Both the position numbers and the translations under genes were made by a program. The notes below the pieces were generated by a model, which was not told where the DNA came from, searched no databases, and was given only the letters and a program-made list of their open reading frames with translations. This document shows, one piece after another, positions 32,521-40,632 of a stretch of 64,000 nt of DNA (positions are counted from its first letter, which is position 1; each line of letters opens with the position of its first letter). The stretch is from NCBI GenBank assembly GCA_040004035.1, contig JAMPLN010000013.1; one strand, 5' to 3'. The stretch is from Microcoleus vaginatus_C (GTDB lineage: Bacteria; Cyanobacteriota; Cyanobacteriia; Cyanobacteriales; Microcoleaceae).

Positions 32521-33010
32521 ATCGATATGTGCGATCGGTACTCGGAGATGTTCGCACTGTTTCTAGGAGTTGCTGATTTACGGTATGAAAGGCTAAATAT
32601 GCAACTCGTATAAACCATTACACACAAAGCTTCGGGATTTTTCACTTATTTTTTTCATACCTTGATTAAGCAACCCGTTTGTGTTATATCCTATGCGTTC
32701 TGTTGCATTGACAGCATATGCCCTAGTCGCGAAATCACCAGGCTGGCGATCGCCGGCTCGATCGAGCCAGGAAGAGGAACATAATCTTCTTTGACTATTG
32801 CAGGACTGACGCGATTATCATAATTAGTAAGGTACCTCAAATATCGAAACCCTCAATAACCGTTCCAGCAATTCATCTGACCCACCCTAAAATTTGATTT
32901 TAGTGTGCCAGTTGGGTAAGTCCTGTATTGTTAAAAAACGTTGCAATTTCATAATCTTTTATTTTTCCTTATTAAAATACATTTGTTAATCTGACCAGGA
33001 GCATCTTGTT
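32521..33010. other. Intergenic region before the RTX-subtilase
   Basis: 490 bp without a supported gene. The end is AT-rich and has an AGGAG (about 32996) suited to the GTG start at 33011. A TTGTTA - 17 bp - ATAATC pair near 32929-32957 may be the promoter, but it is weak. Confidence 0.45.
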
Positions 33011-35206
33011 GTGAATAGTTCCAGCAATGACGGTAACTTTTTCGATCTAACTCCCAATTCTGATTACTTCAGGCTAACCCCAGGACTTTTAAATCCCTTC
33101 ACCAGAGGACTGCGGGCTTTAGAAGGTAATGATACTGTGATTGGTTCGGTCTCTCCAGAATCGATCGATCGCGGTGGCGGTCAGAATTTCCTGTTAGGAG
33201 GTAGCGGTAACGATTCCCTATTGGGCGGGAATTTTGATGACTTCATCTCTGGCAACTTTGCGAACAATACCCTCGTTGGAGGTCAAGGAACAGACTCGCT
33301 GCACGGTAGTCAAGGCAGCGACATACTTACAGGTTCTGATGGCCAAGACAGTTCGGTTAGCAATTTGGGTGGAGACACGCTAATTGGTGGTAGTGGCAAT
33401 GACTCTTTTGTACCCCAAACCGAACGAAAAGCAGCAGAAGTAGGAATAACAGACCTCGGTACTCTGAAAAATTCAATTAGCCTGAATGGCTTCGTAGATG
33501 AAAACGACATCCAAGATATTTACACTTTCACCATTGAGACACCCAGCAGTCTCACATTGGAACTCAACGGTTTAAGCGGGGACGCTGATTTATTCTTTGC
33601 GAGGGATGCTAATGGCGATGGTAGCCTGAGTCGAGAGGAATTCTCTGCCTCCCGCAATTTTGGAAGTCTGCCAGAAGTAATTGAAAGTCGCTTTTTTGTA
33701 CCGAGCAGATACTTTATCTACGTTGAACAGGGTATACCGGGAGCTAACACCAACTACAACCTGAATGTAAATGTCAAGCCAATTCAGTTCTTGCTTAACC
33801 AAGCGACTTCTTTTGCCCCATTCAGTAGCGGAGTCAAGGGTTCGTTAGACGGCTTGGTTAATGAAAACCAACCTGCACAACTTTACAAATTCGATCTCCC
33901 ACAGCCCAGTAACCTTCAAGTCAACTTGCGGGGAATGTCTTCGGATACAGATGCGGATTTAGTGCTGTTTCAGGATGTCAACAATAACAACAAGGTTGAT
34001 TTTGGTGAAATTCTTGGCGTTCCTCAACAGCAAGGCAACAATCCAGAGGAAATTTTCTTTATGGGTTTATCAGCAGGTACTTATTATCTCGGAGTCAACC
34101 CTTTTGTAGGCAGCACAACCTACAACCTCAGCATCTTAGCTACAACACCGACGGATAAGTTCAACAGCTTGTTTGGCTATGGACTGGTGGATGCAGCAGC
34201 GGCAGTTGCGGCTGCCACTGGTAAACAGCAGTTGGATGCTGCTAACCCGCTCACCAGTGCAGCTAAATTCAATAACATAGGAGACTTAAACCTCCTCAAT
34301 GTTGCCCCAGCCTGGAAAGCAGGATACACGGGTAAAGGTGTTGTGGTTGCGGTACTGGATAGTGGCGTTGACTTGAGTCATCCCGATTTACAGAGCAATA
34401 TCTGGCGGAATCCTAAAGAAATTCCGGGGAATGGTATTGATGACGATCTCAACGGAGTTCGTGATGATGTCAATGGGTGGGATTTTGTGGATGGCGATGC
34501 CAATCCCTCCCCTGATTTAAGAGATCCGAAACAGGATCACGGAACTCACGTAGCAGGAATCATTGGGGCGAAAAAAAATGGAATTGACATCAATTCTCCC
34601 AATAATACCCTGGAAATAAATGGGGTTGCTTATGATGCTCAGATTATGCCGATTAAGGTGGCAGGTCTTGGAGGTTACAGTCAGTCAGATGATGTAGCTG
34701 CTGGCATTTACTATGCGGTAAACAATGGCGCAAATGTGATCAACATGAGTTTTGGCAAACGATTTGCCGATCCCGAAGAACGACAAGCCCTAGAATATGC
34801 CAGACAACGCGGAGTTTTTGTGGTAATGTCAGCGGGAAATGACAGGGACAAACTCAACCCTAGCGAACCAAATTTTCCAGCATTTTATGCTTTCGATAAT
34901 TTGGGAATAGCGGTCGGAGCAGTAACAAGTTTTCCAGACAAACAGGTAACAGTTTTTTCTAATCCTGCTGGTTCGATACCAACAAATTTTGTGGTTGCTC
35001 CGGGTCATGAAGTCTTATCTACAATTCCGATTACGCCGGGAAACGTAGGTTATGACTTCAAGCAGGGAACGTCTATGGCTGCTCCCTATGTTGCGGGTGT
35101 AGTTGCTCTAATGCTTCAGGCGAATCCAAAGTTAACTCCTGACCAAATTTTGGAATTTCTGACGGCAACAGCAAAACCTGAAGGAATTACCTTGGAAGTT
35201 AATTAG
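33011..35206 (+). CDS. Secreted RTX/PPC-domain S8 subtilase
   Basis: 731 residues, GTG start with AGGAG upstream. Residues about 40-140 are RTX-like calcium repeats (GGSGNDSLLGGNFDDFISGN). About 155-250 and 275-375 are two pre-peptidase C-terminal (PPC) domains (ISLNGFVDENDIQDIYTFTI, and a second with VNENQPAQLYKFDLPQPSNL). From about 430 the catalytic domain follows with D450 in AVLDSGVD, H510 in DHGTHVAG and S688 in GTSMAAPY, all intact. There is no N-terminal signal, so type I or another route may serve. It ends at GITLEVN right after the catalytic domain. The order RTX-PPC-protease, with the protease last, is uncommon. Likely role: extracellular protein breakdown or maturation. Confidence 0.88.
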   Translation: MNSSSNDGNFFDLTPNSDYFRLTPGLLNPFTRGLRALEGNDTVIGSVSPESIDRGGGQNFLLGGSGNDSLLGGNFDDFISGNFANNTLVGGQGTDSLHGSQGSDILTGSDGQDSSVSNLGGDTLIGGSGNDSFVPQTERKAAEVGITDLGTLKNSISLNGFVDENDIQDIYTFTIETPSSLTLELNGLSGDADLFFARDANGDGSLSREEFSASRNFGSLPEVIESRFFVPSRYFIYVEQGIPGANTNYNLNVNVKPIQFLLNQATSFAPFSSGVKGSLDGLVNENQPAQLYKFDLPQPSNLQVNLRGMSSDTDADLVLFQDVNNNNKVDFGEILGVPQQQGNNPEEIFFMGLSAGTYYLGVNPFVGSTTYNLSILATTPTDKFNSLFGYGLVDAAAAVAAATGKQQLDAANPLTSAAKFNNIGDLNLLNVAPAWKAGYTGKGVVVAVLDSGVDLSHPDLQSNIWRNPKEIPGNGIDDDLNGVRDDVNGWDFVDGDANPSPDLRDPKQDHGTHVAGIIGAKKNGIDINSPNNTLEINGVAYDAQIMPIKVAGLGGYSQSDDVAAGIYYAVNNGANVINMSFGKRFADPEERQALEYARQRGVFVVMSAGNDRDKLNPSEPNFPAFYAFDNLGIAVGAVTSFPDKQVTVFSNPAGSIPTNFVVAPGHEVLSTIPITPGNVGYDFKQGTSMAAPYVAGVVALMLQANPKLTPDQILEFLTATAKPEGITLEVN

Positions 35207-35369
35207 ACATAATTAACAACTATTGGGAAATTTCTTGAACCCCGGTTTCTTGGACAATCCTGGACGCAACATCACCACAGACGGGGCAACCACGGGGGAT
35301 TGCTGCTACATTTCACGGGCTTGTGCTGAGGCTTTGCGTCGAGGACTGTTGGATAAACTGGGGTATTGT

Positions 35370-35580
35370 TTTTGTTTACCAATCTTGGCTGTGCAGCCTG
35401 CTGCCCGCTAAGGCCCGGACTTGCTCGTCGGCGTCGGAAACTGCAAGCGATCGCAACATTGGCACAACTCCCGAATTTTCGGGAACATTTGCTTTGGTGG
35501 GAGAAAACGGCTTCGGAGTGCGATCGTTGTTTGATGATGGGGGAAGCGGGGCGGTTTGGGATGCCCTGTTGTGGGAATGA
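35370..35580. pseudogene. Chimeric scrap of two neighbouring genes
   Basis: 35370-35480 matches, in the same orientation, the 3' end of the HEAT gene (37778-37885), giving minus-strand VVPMLRSLAVSDADEQVRAL and a matching SQDW end. 35476-35560 matches the 3' end of the pentapeptide gene (32415-32500) in plus orientation, giving NFREHLLWWEKTASECDR. The two parts join at the shared sequence TTTTCGGGA. Neither part is a functional gene. Confidence 0.75.
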
Positions 35581-35642
35581 ATACACACAAAATCTTACCC
35601 CCATTAAAAATCCTCCAACCAGAGATCGATTTAACGGTGCGG

Positions 35643-36713
35643 TTAATTAGAATATAGTTCAGTGTCCTCCTTCAAAAGCTTACACAACTCATCCAAATCT
35701 TTCTTACTGTGTTCAATGAGTTTGTCAGCTCGGTTCTCTAGGTACTCAATATTACTGGGACTTGCATTGTCGATTTGATCGTGACCATTATCGCTACTCA
35801 ATTGAAGTTGAAAACGATAGTAGTTTCGATGATTTTCTTTATCTCCTTTAGTCACCATTAGCTGATCGAGCTCATACGCAACCGATTCGCTTTGGCCATC
35901 TAGAACAACGTTAAGTAATGGAATAGCCCATTTTATTTGACCCCAATTTTTGGCTTCTTTATACTTATATTTCTTAGTTAGTGATCCCGTACCCAAAGAA
36001 ACAACAAGGGTATCAGTACGTTGTAGTTCTTCACCAGTCTTTTTCTTGTAAGAAATCATCGCCTCCATCATTGCAAGTGAAGAAGGATTATTTGCAAAAA
36101 TTCCGCCGTCTACCAAAGCGTAATATCCCTCATCGGTATGATGGCCCGTTTCGAGTTGGTAGGGTGGAAAGAATGTCGGTGCAGCAGAAGTTGCCATTGC
36201 TGCTTCCCACATTTTGAATCCCGTACATACTTTCCGGCTATCAAAACTCTTGATTTGCTCTGCGTCCCGATTGCTTGTAAAAAAAATTGGTGCTCTGAGT
36301 TCGATATCATAGCTCGGTATGAAAATTTCTCGTAATGCCTCTTCAACCTTAGCTTCACCTAAAAGATCCTTTAAAACTTGTTGCCTACCTTTTGGGTTGT
36401 GCTTGGGTTGTAACAAATCATCAAAATCCAGTGGAACATACTCATTAAAAATCTTTTTTCCATATTTGCGATAGAAATTTACAAGTTCGGCAGCGGTATA
36501 CTCTGGCTCACTATTGATGCTAGAGTCTGAGTTTTTTCTAGTTAAACCCAGTGCTAAAATTCCTCCTGTTGAAGTGCCTGCAATAAAATCAAACATTGTT
36601 GCTATGCGTTTTCCGGTGCGCTCTTCAATGTAGTTGAGAACGATCGCAGGAATAATACCCCGGATACCGCCACCATCAATTGAGAGAATTCTTCTCTTGA
36701 ATTTAGTCTCCAT
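35643..36713 (-). CDS. Patatin-like phospholipase
   Basis: 356 residues from the ATG at 36713; a GTG codon directly upstream is also possible, but AGGAG spacing (8 nt) favours the ATG. The N terminus has the patatin oxyanion-hole motif DGGGIRGIIPAIVL, then the nucleophile elbow GTSTGG (catalytic Ser) and the Asp of the dyad in VDGGIFANNPS (DGG). Patatin enzymes hydrolyse acyl chains from phospholipids or galactolipids. There is no signal peptide, so it acts in the cytosol or at the inner face. Standalone patatins like this also occur as effectors of some antiphage signalling systems (CapV-type), but no cyclase or sensor gene lies next to it, so a housekeeping or lipid-turnover role is as likely. 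Confidence 0.9.
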   Translation of the reverse strand: METKFKRRILSIDGGGIRGIIPAIVLNYIEERTGKRIATMFDFIAGTSTGGILALGLTRKNSDSSINSEPEYTAAELVNFYRKYGKKIFNEYVPLDFDDLLQPKHNPKGRQQVLKDLLGEAKVEEALREIFIPSYDIELRAPIFFTSNRDAEQIKSFDSRKVCTGFKMWEAAMATSAAPTFFPPYQLETGHHTDEGYYALVDGGIFANNPSSLAMMEAMISYKKKTGEELQRTDTLVVSLGTGSLTKKYKYKEAKNWGQIKWAIPLLNVVLDGQSESVAYELDQLMVTKGDKENHRNYYRFQLQLSSDNGHDQIDNASPSNIEYLENRADKLIEHSKKDLDELCKLLKEDTELYSN

Positions 36714-36946
36714 CACATTTACTCCTTTAGATATTGCTTAAGTTTTCACAATAAATGAAACAAACTCATACAGCATCAAAATACCAATAACCAACGTCAT
36801 CATAATATGGTTTCCGGTTGCCTCGGAATAAGAAAATCGAGTCAACCGTCAACAGTCAACCATTCAGTTTTTGGCTCCCGACTAAACAGTCAACCGTCAA
36901 CAATCATGAGGAGTGCAACCGGAATTGATATGAATCAAACCCGTTA
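36714..36946. other. Gap with CAACAGT-type heptamers
   Basis: The region holds CAACCGT/CAACAGT-type units near 36841-36862 and 36887-36907 and no gene. Confidence 0.5.
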
Positions 36947-37477
36947 TTAGTGCGGTAACTTGCTGAGGGCGTGCCAAGTTCTATAGCCGACAATTCCATC
37001 TTGCGGTAAAGCCTTGCTCAGTTGCAATTGTCGCACGGCTACATCTGTCATCGGCCCGAAGAAGCCGTCAATGAATCCGAAATAGTATCCATTGATTTTC
37101 AAGACATTCTGAACAATTTTAACAGCATTACCAGAACTGCCCTTCATGACGACCGGCATATTCACAGGTGCACCAGAGTATAGTGCTTCCCAAGTGATAG
37201 GGCCGACAATCCCATCTTCTTTTAAAAAGACGCGGTGTTGATAGCCTTTGACAGCGTTTTGAACTTGGACACCGAAGATACCGTCAATCGGGCCAAAATA
37301 ATAACCCCAATGATATAGAAGCTGTTGTAGTTCCTTGACAGCTTGACCTGTTGAACCCATTTGTAAAGTGGGTTTGTTTACTCCCGTGGTTTCAGCAAAT
37401 GCCAGAGTTGATTGAGCAGTAGTATCGGCGACGAGAGCCATAGTTTCATTGTTCAAGCTTCTTTCTTCGGTGTACAT
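36947..37477 (-). CDS. Protein with two peptidoglycan-binding (PG_binding_1) domains
   Basis: 176 residues with GAGGAAG upstream of the ATG. Two PG_binding_1 domains are evident: about residues 40-105 (MGSTGQAVKELQQLLYHWGY, DGIFGVQVQNAVKGYQ, DGIVGPITWEAL) and about 110-175 (MKGSSGNAVKIVQNVLKING, DGFFGPMTDVAVRQLQ, DGIVGYRTWHAL). No catalytic domain and no clear signal peptide. Such proteins are taken to bind the cell wall, and in cyanobacteria are frequent as small standalone genes. Nothing nearby indicates a partner enzyme. Confidence 0.88.
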   Translation of the reverse strand: MYTEERSLNNETMALVADTTAQSTLAFAETTGVNKPTLQMGSTGQAVKELQQLLYHWGYYFGPIDGIFGVQVQNAVKGYQHRVFLKEDGIVGPITWEALYSGAPVNMPVVMKGSSGNAVKIVQNVLKINGYYFGFIDGFFGPMTDVAVRQLQLSKALPQDGIVGYRTWHALSKLPH

Positions 37478-37777
37478 AATGTGCTTCCTCTCAACATTTA
37501 AGTTTTGGTGTTTGATATTTCAGGTATAACTGGTGGAATTTGTGGATGCACAGTCACTTTTTCGAGTGTCACTCATTTGAGTGTCACTCGTTTGAGTTAG
37601 TCCCAGTGTTAACTGTTAATATCTCTTCCGGCTGCAGCGGAATGATATGCTGAAAGAATGTTAAGAGTACAACGAAGACAAGTTATTCCTAAACGTCTAA
37701 AGTTGGAGCCTCCTCAAACTCCAGAAAGAAGAGCAGGCATGATTAATTTTCCGAGGTGTCTAAAGGATTGTTTCCAC
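37478..37777. other. Short gap, no gene seen
   Basis: 300 bp between two minus-strand genes. It has direct copies of TTTGAGTGTCACTC and a mixed AT-rich stretch. No promoter is clear. Confidence 0.4.
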
Positions 37778-39904
37778 TTACCAGTCTTGGCTGCGTAGCC
37801 TGCGACCCGCTAAGGCCCGCACTTGCTCTTCTGCGTCGGAAACTGCAAGCGATCGCAATAGCGGCACAACTCCCGGATTTTCGGGATAATGTTCGATAAT
37901 CGCTTCGAGCGCTGTAAATCTGGGATTGTAAGGAAAAGAACCGTTTTGATTGTCAACATCGCTCAAAGCTCGATCGCGCAAAAACTCAAACATTCCCGGC
38001 TCGTCTTTCCATCCCCGCATTAACTCTACCAGGGCGATCGCCCGCACCTGCGAATCTTCATCTTTTTGAGCTCTAATTTTCAGCCACTCGAAAGTTTGAG
38101 ACTGATTTGTCCATCCCCGCGCTAACTTTTGCAAAGCGATTTGCCTGACAGCCGGACTCTCATCGCCCTCTGCTTTAGCCTCCAGCAGCATCCAAGTTTC
38201 AGGATTGTCTGGCCAGTTGTAAGCGAGTTCAAGCACCGCCGCTTGCCGCACCAGCGCTTCCCCAGAATCGAGCTGAATTTTCACCCAAGGCAAGGTTTCC
38301 GGGTCGTCGGGCCACCCCCGCACGATCGATCTCACTAGCACGCTCAGCAGGTGAGAATCATGCTCCAACTCGACCCGGCTTTTGAGGAAAGGCAGCGTCT
38401 CGCCCCGGTGAGACCAGCGTTTTGCGATCTCTTCCACCGCAGTTTCTCGGACGTTGAGGTGTCTGTCTGACTCGGCGAGATTTTGCAACCAGCCAAAGAC
38501 TTCGAGACTGCCTGACGCCAGTGCGGCGACAGCCTCCACTACTACTTGCCGCACAGTCCAGTAATCCTCGGAATCAGCTATTTTTTTCAGCAGGGGCAGG
38601 GTTTCTGGGTGGTCGGGCCAACCTGTGGCTATCTGTTGTAGGGCTACTTCACGCAGGTCGGCGTCGCGATCGCCCAATGCTATATTTTGCAAAAAAGTCA
38701 GAGTTTCGGGGTTGCCGGGCCAGCCAGAGGCAATTGCTTGCACTGCTGCGCGCCGGACGCTCGAACTCGCGTCGGACTCGGCTAGGGTTTTCAGCAGCGG
38801 GTAAATGTCGGGTTCGTCGGGCCAATGCGAGGCCAATTCTTCTAAGGCTGCTGTCCGCACTTCTTTGCTGCTGTCGGATTCGGCTAGGGTTTTCAGCAAG
38901 AGGCAAACGTCGGCTGCGGCGGGCCAGCCCCCTGCCAACTCTCGCACCGCTACGGTTCGCAGGATAGAACTTCCTGTCTGGGCAAGGTTTTTGAGCAGGG
39001 ATGCGGTGCCTAAAAGGCTGTGCCAACCTCTGGCTATTTCTTGCCACGCTGCGACTCGCACTCCCAAATTTTCGTCGGCTTCGGCGGCGGTTCTCAGCAC
39101 CAGCAAGGTATCTGTGCGATCGGGCCAATTAGAGGCTAATTGTTCGAGTGCTGTGGTGCGGACTGCGGGACTTTGATCGAACTGAGCCAGGGCAGTCAGC
39201 AGGGGGAAGGTATCGCTGGTGTCTGGCCAACCAGAAGCCATTTCTCGCACACAGGTCGATCGCACTGCCCAGCTTTGATCGAATTTGACGAGGTTTTTGA
39301 GCATCAGGTAAATTTCTGGCTGGTGTGACCAACCACGGGCTATTGCTTCGACTGCTGTGGCTCGGACTTCGCCACAGTCACTGGAGTGAGCGAGTATTTT
39401 CAGCCAGGGCAGGGTTTGCGGGTCGTTTTTCCAAGTTTGGGCGATCGCCGCGATCGATCGATTGCGAATTTGATAAGTTTCCTGCAATTCTTGAGCGCTT
39501 TGATAAAGAATCAGGAAACCCGTACCGTATTGCGATAACTTTTTTAAAGCGTTTAACAGTTTTTTGGCAGTTTTTTTATTAACATCATTTTTCACTTTTA
39601 ACAGGCATTGCGCTGCTAAAAACAAATTAATAAATTTTTCTTGTTGACCGTTTTGATCTGTGAGATATTCTATAATTTGGCTCGCTGTTTCTTTGTCGAG
39701 CTTAGCTGCAATCTCTCTGAGGACTTCGTGCAAAGATTCGTCCCGCCAGTGCTGGCCGAAAATTTGTATGTTGAGCTCGCCCCAAGTCAGTTGACCGATT
39801 TTGAGTTGGGCATGGATTAACTCTGCTACAGTCTGGGGATTATTTTCGGAAACAAGTTTTTTTAACAACATACCGATACCCTGCCCCCTGAAGTTTGTTT
39901 GCAT
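37778..39904 (-). CDS. HEAT-repeat scaffold protein
   Basis: 708 residues from the ATG at 39904 (MQTNFRGQGIG), preceded by GAGG at good distance; a longer frame to 40075 is proline-rich, lacks HEAT character and is doubtful. After about 150 helical residues, about sixteen HEAT-like repeats of about 31 residues follow with the pattern V R..A...IA.GWPD.PETL..LK. The last is PENPGVVPLLRSLAVSDAEE and the chain ends RRLRSQDW. Repeats of this WPD-PET kind are found as C-terminal scaffolds on many cyanobacterial signalling proteins, here without any catalytic domain. A broken copy of the 3' end lies at 35370-35480. Confidence 0.85.
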   Translation of the reverse strand: MQTNFRGQGIGMLLKKLVSENNPQTVAELIHAQLKIGQLTWGELNIQIFGQHWRDESLHEVLREIAAKLDKETASQIIEYLTDQNGQQEKFINLFLAAQCLLKVKNDVNKKTAKKLLNALKKLSQYGTGFLILYQSAQELQETYQIRNRSIAAIAQTWKNDPQTLPWLKILAHSSDCGEVRATAVEAIARGWSHQPEIYLMLKNLVKFDQSWAVRSTCVREMASGWPDTSDTFPLLTALAQFDQSPAVRTTALEQLASNWPDRTDTLLVLRTAAEADENLGVRVAAWQEIARGWHSLLGTASLLKNLAQTGSSILRTVAVRELAGGWPAAADVCLLLKTLAESDSSKEVRTAALEELASHWPDEPDIYPLLKTLAESDASSSVRRAAVQAIASGWPGNPETLTFLQNIALGDRDADLREVALQQIATGWPDHPETLPLLKKIADSEDYWTVRQVVVEAVAALASGSLEVFGWLQNLAESDRHLNVRETAVEEIAKRWSHRGETLPFLKSRVELEHDSHLLSVLVRSIVRGWPDDPETLPWVKIQLDSGEALVRQAAVLELAYNWPDNPETWMLLEAKAEGDESPAVRQIALQKLARGWTNQSQTFEWLKIRAQKDEDSQVRAIALVELMRGWKDEPGMFEFLRDRALSDVDNQNGSFPYNPRFTALEAIIEHYPENPGVVPLLRSLAVSDAEEQVRALAGRRLRSQDW

Positions 39905-40089
39905 TGACAATCCTCGCATCAGCTCGGATATTAGTTGAGCTTTTTTTGAGCGAGCGTGGAGTATGGAACCAATCGACTCTATTTTAGACGAAAAATACTG
40001 AGTCGGGAGGGCCCCAATGCAAAATCCGCCAGCACCCACAGGAATGTTAGGTGGTGGCGGATGGCGATCGAACAATTAAGCCGCTGAAT

Positions 40090-40449
40090 CTAACTAACAG
40101 CTACTTGGACGCGATCGGCTACAACCCGAACTGCAAAAGTAGGAATCTTTACCGTTTCATCATCCAGACATTGCCCGGTAGTCAGACTAAAGTTTTGTTT
40201 GTAAATGGGAGAAGCAACTTTGAGAGTGCCGTTGCGATCTCCCACAATTCCCCGCGACAAAACAAAAGCTTTGCTAAACGGGTCGTAATTGCTGAGCGCA
40301 TAAACTTCATCCCCGTTTCCCACTCGGAAAATCGCCACTTGTTCGCCTTTAACTAAAGCGCAAACTCCAGTATAAGGGGCGATCGCATCCAGAGAACACA
40401 CATCAACCCAAGTTGTTACTGTATCCGAAACTTGTAATGATTGAACCAT
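40090..40449 (-). CDS. nirD: Nitrite reductase (NADH) small subunit NirD
   Basis: 119 residues, Rieske-like fold of the NirD type: VDVCSLDAIAPYTGVCALVK, VAIFRVGNGDEVYALSNYDP, VASPIYKQNFSLTTGQCLDD. NirD proteins keep the Rieske fold but lack the cluster-binding Cys/His set, as here. It is the small partner of NirB, 183 bp downstream of it on the same strand. The gap is filled by dispersed palindromes, so co-transcription is likely but not proved. A lone NirD could also associate with a different reductase, but the neighbour is clear. Confidence 0.92.
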   Translation of the reverse strand: MVQSLQVSDTVTTWVDVCSLDAIAPYTGVCALVKGEQVAIFRVGNGDEVYALSNYDPFSKAFVLSRGIVGDRNGTLKVASPIYKQNFSLTTGQCLDDETVKIPTFAVRVVADRVQVAVS

Positions 40450-40492
40450 CTTCTTTTCCTGTTATTTTACTTCAATCTCATTCCCAGTCTCC

Positions 40493-40630
40493 GGCTGGGA
40501 ACGTAGGTTTCGAGGCTCTGCCTCGCCTCGCGGAAGGAGGCATAGCCTCCCGGAATTCATTCCCCGGCAGAGCCTGGGAACGAGATTAATACTCTTGTCC
40601 CCCCCTTATTAAGGGGGGCTAGGGGGGATC
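40493..40630. repeat. Dispersed palindromes between nirB and nirD
   Basis: GAGGCTCTGCCTC, GGAGGCATAGCCTCC and CCGGCAGAGCCTGGG hairpins, then CCCCCCTTATTAAGGGGGG. The first kind is related to the tandem block at 54783-55036. Confidence 0.75.
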
Positions 40631-40632
40631 GA

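Noticed and set aside
37778..40075. Longer HEAT protein starting at 40075
   Set aside because: The extra 57 residues are proline-rich with no HEAT character; the ATG at 39904 has a better ribosome binding site.
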